NCBI GenBank assembly: GCA_029268165.1
Contig: JAJUGM010000110.1
Span: 1 to 9,473, forward strand
Direction of reading: 5' to 3'
Origin: Bacteroidota bacterium
Lineage (GTDB): Bacteria > Bacteroidota > Bacteroidia > Bacteroidales > UBA10428
Length of the DNA stretch: 9,473 bases
The notes under the pieces are model-generated. The model ran no database searches, was not told where the DNA came from, and saw nothing but the letters and a program-made list of their open reading frames with translations. Of this stretch, positions 6,746-9,473 are shown piece by piece (position 1 is the first letter of the stretch; each line of letters starts with the position of its first letter). Made by a program: the position numbers and the translations under genes.

Positions 6746-7666
6746 CTATAAATTATCAGTTTTTCCAAAAGACAACCTACGGATATTCCACCAGCTTAAT
6801 TTATACATAAAACGATTTTTCAGAAGCCGTTTGGCACGTAAATATTCTTTATGATTTATAAATGTTTCAGGTATTACGACATTCTTATAGGTACGTTTAA
6901 AAAAATCAATATTATTTATTCTTGATGCCTCAAGTGATAAACGGGTAAGCCAGTTATTGTGCCTGCCTTTTTTTATAAGATTAAGCCGGTACTGGTAAAC
7001 ATTATTGATCATCGCATCAATCAGATGATTGGTTGATTGATTTGGAGAGATCCGGTAATAAGCCTGTTCTTGCTTTACAAATAACATATTGGAATGGGTA
7101 CTCATTCGGTACCAGAAATCAAAATCAGCTATGGGGTGCAAATTAACATTAAAACCCTTAAGCTGTAACGCAATTTCTTTATTTATTGTTACACCTACAA
7201 AAGGTGATAACTGGGAAAAATAAAAATAGGATTCTTTAACTAATCTTATATCATCTGTAAGCTCTTTAACCTGAGCGATACCATCCCACTCGTGTTCTCC
7301 CACATTGCATGAAACTGCAAAGCCCCCAATCCTGTTACCCCAACGATTAATAATTTTCTGCGCCATTTCAACATACTGACAATGTAACATATCATCGTCA
7401 TGCAGTATGGTAAGCCAGGGAGTTTCACAATAACGGATACAGTTATTAAAATTCTCATCCTGCGGTACTGTTTCATCTGTCTTTATATATTTCATTAAAG
7501 GATCATTATAACTTTCAACAATCTTCCTGAAATCATCATGCGGAGAATTGTTATCAACAAGTAAAATCCGGCATTTTACAGTTTGGTTTACAGCACTGTC
7601 CAAAGCTTTTCTTATATAATCAGTCCTTTTGTATACCGGTAAGGCTATTGTAAAAATATTTTCCAT
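6746..7666 (-). CDS. family 2 glycosyltransferase (GT-A fold)
   Basis: A 306-residue protein, the only minus-strand gene in the window. The N-terminus FTIALPVYKRTDYIRKAL (5-22), followed by ILLVDNNSPHD (34-44), is the classic GT2 nucleotide-binding start. WLTILHDDDML (84-94) gives the DXD-type acidic cluster (Asp90-92) that binds metal and sugar nucleotide. ADFDFWYRMS (180-189) resembles the conserved acidic/aromatic acceptor-side motif. No transmembrane segment is evident, so it probably works at the cytoplasmic face, adding one sugar to a lipid-linked oligosaccharide; donor and acceptor are unknown. I chose the ATG (7664-7666) over a TTG two codons upstream, because the protein then starts MENIFTIALP as expected. 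It converges with the methyltransferase and diverges from the next gene, and a TAnnTTTG box lies 19 bases upstream of its ATG. Confidence 0.85.
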   Translation of the reverse strand: MENIFTIALPVYKRTDYIRKALDSAVNQTVKCRILLVDNNSPHDDFRKIVESYNDPLMKYIKTDETVPQDENFNNCIRYCETPWLTILHDDDMLHCQYVEMAQKIINRWGNRIGGFAVSCNVGEHEWDGIAQVKELTDDIRLVKESYFYFSQLSPFVGVTINKEIALQLKGFNVNLHPIADFDFWYRMSTHSNMLFVKQEQAYYRISPNQSTNHLIDAMINNVYQYRLNLIKKGRHNNWLTRLSLEASRINNIDFFKRTYKNVVIPETFINHKEYLRAKRLLKNRFMYKLSWWNIRRLSFGKTDNL

Positions 7667-7685
7667 AATCAATTGTTTATGGTTG

Positions 7686-7693
7686 CAAAAATA
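7686..7693 (-). promoter_or_regulatory. candidate -7 promoter box (TATTTTTG) for the minus-strand glycosyltransferase
   Basis: Read on the minus strand, TATTTTTG fits TAnnTTTG exactly and ends 19 bases before the ATG at 7666, leaving a leader of around a dozen bases. No clear TTTG -33 element is seen at the usual distance. The position in a divergent intergenic gap makes a promoter expected here. Confidence 0.4.
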
Positions 7694-7791
7694 TAATTAT
7701 TGTATTTAAAACGATTATAAACTCATCTAATTAATTAAGAGGTTCATATATATAATGAAAAACATTCATCAATTTTTCATCATGTATTATG

Positions 7792-7809
7792 AATATCAAA
7801 GCTGATATT
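7792..7809. repeat. 7-bp perfect inverted repeat in the divergent intergenic region
   Basis: AATATCA (7792-7798) and TGATATT (7803-7809) flank a 4-base AAGC centre. It lies 15 bases upstream of a TAGTTTTG box, about where a -33 element would be, so it could be an operator or simply a small hairpin. TTAATTAA occurs on both sides of the gap (7731-7738 and 7809-7816). All are short and AT-rich. Confidence 0.3.
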
Positions 7810-7823
7810 TAATTAATTTAAAA

Positions 7824-7831
7824 TAGTTTTG
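7824..7831 (+). promoter_or_regulatory. candidate -7 promoter box (TAGTTTTG) for the plus-strand glycosyltransferase
   Basis: TAGTTTTG matches TAnnTTTG. Transcription would begin around 7836-7839, practically on top of the ATG at 7840, but with a short leader before the ATG at 7852. This mildly favours the later start. No convincing TTTG -33 element is present. Confidence 0.35.
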
Positions 7832-7851
7832 CTATTGATATGGGAATTTTC

Positions 7852-9006
7852 ATGAAGTTATTATTTTGTACCGAAATTGCGCCTTTTCCGCCATATGGAG
7901 GTGAAAAGATAAGAACTATGGGTTTATTGCAGCTTTTTGAACGCCTTGAATTAAATACATTGGCTATTATTGGCAGGACAGATAACCAGGAATGGAAAAG
8001 TAATTTCAGGCATATATCTTTTCTGGATTTTTGTTTTAGCAGGACAGAACAGAGCAGATGGGAAGAAGCTCTTTCATCATTTAAAAAAGACAAAAATTTT
8101 ATTGCATTACTCCTAATGGCTTTAAAAGAATTTAAACCTGACATAGTTTATATTGATTATCATTTTTATGGACAATATATTGACGTATTTAAAAAATTGG
8201 CTTTACCTGTGATATATGGCACACATAATGCACAAGCACAATTAATACTGCAAAGGCCCTCTCAGTCGCCAAAGAATAAAATTTCAAACTTTATTGAGTA
8301 CAGAATATACAGGTACCACGAAAGAAAGTATTTTAATAAAGCCGATGCATTAATAGCTGTCTCAGAACAGGATATAATTTATTACAAACATTTTTTAAAT
8401 GCTACTCGATTGTATCTGATACCTAACTTTATTGATGAAAATGAGTATATTCAGTATCAAATAAACCCTGATGAAAAGGAGAATTATATTATTATGTCAG
8501 GTAACTTTTATGCTTACCAGAATTTTGCAGGATTGCAATGGTTTCTTGAAAACGTTTGGGATAAAGAATTATCGGCAATGACAGAGCTTAAAATTACAGG
8601 ATACTATTCAGAAAAAATTTTGGAAAAAATCAACAGTAAAAGAAAATATTGCAATGTTGCAGCATTAGGGACAGTTGAAAATATAAAACCTGTTATTGCT
8701 AGAGCTAAGGCAGCCATTGTGCCTTTGCTTCATGGTAGCGGTACCCGTCTGAAATGTATTGAAGCCATGGCCCTTAAGACACAAATTGTAAGTACATCAA
8801 AAGGAGCAGAAGGCATCGCGCACAATGGGTCAGTCATTCTATCTGATGACGCCGGCAGTTTTAAAAGTAACATATTAAAAGTATTAAAAGGGGAATTGGA
8901 TTATACAAAAGAAGCCTTTAATATTTTTATGGCTAATTATTCCCTTACCCCAAACGCACAAATATTTAATAACATTTTAACCCAATTGAAAAAAAAACAA
9001 TGCTGA
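7852..9006 (+). CDS. glycosyltransferase, GT-B fold, family 4-like
   Basis: A 384-residue protein that starts like GT4 enzymes, MKLLFCTEIAPFPPYGGEKIR (1-21), with a glycine turn for acceptor binding. PDIVYIDYHF (96-105) and YGTHNAQAQL (122-131) belong to the N-terminal Rossmann half. YHERKYFNKADALIAVSEQD (155-174) and IPNFIDENEY (190-199) mark the hinge, and MSGNFYAYQNFAGLQWF (215-231) begins the C-terminal half. IVPLLHGSGTRLKCIEAMAL (289-308), then STSKGAEGI (314-322), is the nucleotide-sugar-binding signature. It likely transfers one sugar to a lipid-linked glycan in the cytoplasm; specificity is unknown. An upstream in-frame ATG at 7840 would add four residues. I prefer 7852 because of the typical MKLL start, a GGGA six bases upstream, and the promoter box position. 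Its end overlaps the next gene by 7 bases. Confidence 0.87.
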   Translation: MKLLFCTEIAPFPPYGGEKIRTMGLLQLFERLELNTLAIIGRTDNQEWKSNFRHISFLDFCFSRTEQSRWEEALSSFKKDKNFIALLLMALKEFKPDIVYIDYHFYGQYIDVFKKLALPVIYGTHNAQAQLILQRPSQSPKNKISNFIEYRIYRYHERKYFNKADALIAVSEQDIIYYKHFLNATRLYLIPNFIDENEYIQYQINPDEKENYIIMSGNFYAYQNFAGLQWFLENVWDKELSAMTELKITGYYSEKILEKINSKRKYCNVAALGTVENIKPVIARAKAAIVPLLHGSGTRLKCIEAMALKTQIVSTSKGAEGIAHNGSVILSDDAGSFKSNILKVLKGELDYTKEAFNIFMANYSLTPNAQIFNNILTQLKKKQC

Positions 9007-9473
9007 ACAGAATTATCCTATACCTGATTATCATATCATCGCTGAGCTTCTATACATTAACTGCTGTGCCAGAAGGAATGATCAAGCAATTTGAACTGAT
9101 TAGCCCTATGGTTATGGCATTTTTACTGTTTATTTATTCAATTTATGATACCTCTTCAAAATTCATAAAAAATTTTCAGGTTGAGGTAATCTTAATATTC
9201 ATTGCTGTTATTTTAAGCATGTTTAGTGCCAAGTATTTTCATTCGCAAGGCTTTAAAATCACCTTAGTAAGCCAGCGTTATATGTATTTTTTACTATTTT
9301 ACTTCTTTTTACATTCCATTAAAATACCTCCTAAAGAACTCATTCAGCTTGTCGTTATTTTCAGTCTGGTATTTTCATTTATTTATTTGTTGCAAACCGC
9401 CCTATTCCCTAATCCCATTACAACCTCTGATATGTTTTTATCCCGGGGGACTATTAGAATTTTTATTCCTGGA
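9000..9473 (+). CDS. polytopic membrane protein, probable O-antigen polymerase/ligase (Wzy/WaaL-like), 3' truncated
   Basis: An open frame begins with ATG at 9000-9002, inside the last codons of the glycosyltransferase (stop 9004-9006), and runs without a stop to the window edge, giving 158 residues. The 7-base overlap suggests translational coupling. At least five hydrophobic segments are visible (about 5-21, 31-50, 62-78, 92-106 and 113-135) with short polar links, typical of multi-spanning inner-membrane proteins. In this context, after a glycosyltransferase in a polysaccharide locus, an O-antigen polymerase or ligase is the likeliest role. The last residues (SRGTIRIFIPG) resemble the Arg-rich segment before the large periplasmic loop of that family. 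A flippase is less likely, as no MATE-like pattern is seen. The signature loop lies outside the window, so function is inferred mainly from topology and neighbours. Confidence 0.65.
   Translation, partial: MLNRIILYLIIISSLSFYTLTAVPEGMIKQFELISPMVMAFLLFIYSIYDTSSKFIKNFQVEVILIFIAVILSMFSAKYFHSQGFKITLVSQRYMYFLLFYFFLHSIKIPPKELIQLVVIFSLVFSFIYLLQTALFPNPITTSDMFLSRGTIRIFIPG

Noticed and set aside
7667..7672. TTG start for the minus-strand glycosyltransferase
   Set aside because: It adds only two residues ahead of an ATG that gives the normal GT2 beginning.
7818..8144. 108-codon minus-strand open frame at the start of the plus-strand glycosyltransferase
   Set aside because: It is antisense to a clear glycosyltransferase N-terminus and shows no domain pattern.

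Overview
The window looks like part of a surface-polysaccharide (O-antigen, capsule or exopolysaccharide) locus from a Bacteroidota-type bacterium. Three observations suggest that lineage. The first 133 bases encode what reads as the C-terminal tail of a type IX secretion (T9SS type A) sorting domain. Non-coding stretches are very AT-rich, and genes mostly lack a strong Shine-Dalgarno. Several intergenic stretches carry a TAnnTTTG box, the -7 element of Bacteroidetes promoters. The taxon is inferred from these signs; no marker gene is present.

Layout: (1) 2-133, end of a probable T9SS-exported protein, followed by an AT-rich stem-loop. (2) 328-2910, an AlgI-like MBOAT O-acyltransferase and an AlgJ/AlgX-like SGNH protein, six bases apart; together they form a polysaccharide O-acetylation module. 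(3) 2921-6645, four sugar-nucleotide genes on the same strand: glucose-1-phosphate cytidylyltransferase (rfbF), an extended SDR epimerase/reductase, an RmlC-like cupin epimerase, and a zinc-binding sugar C-methyltransferase. (4) 6746-7666, a family 2 glycosyltransferase on the minus strand, converging on the methyltransferase across a terminator-like hairpin. (5) 7852-9006, a GT-B (GT4-like) glycosyltransferase, overlapping by 7 bases the start of a polytopic membrane protein (9000 to the window edge) that is probably an O-antigen polymerase or ligase.

How they may work together: RfbF would make CDP-glucose. The SDR, cupin and methyltransferase would convert a keto derivative into a C-methyl-branched, possibly 6-deoxy, CDP-sugar. 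The two glycosyltransferases would add sugars to a lipid-linked repeat unit, and the membrane protein could polymerise or ligate it. The MBOAT/SGNH pair would acetylate the glycan outside the cytoplasm. A notable absence is any recognisable CDP-glucose 4,6-dehydratase, which would normally sit next to rfbF. Either it is encoded elsewhere or this is a variant route; this is the most interesting point in the window. No tRNA, rRNA, CRISPR array, insertion sequence or integrase was seen, and no gene-free stretch exceeds 300 bases.
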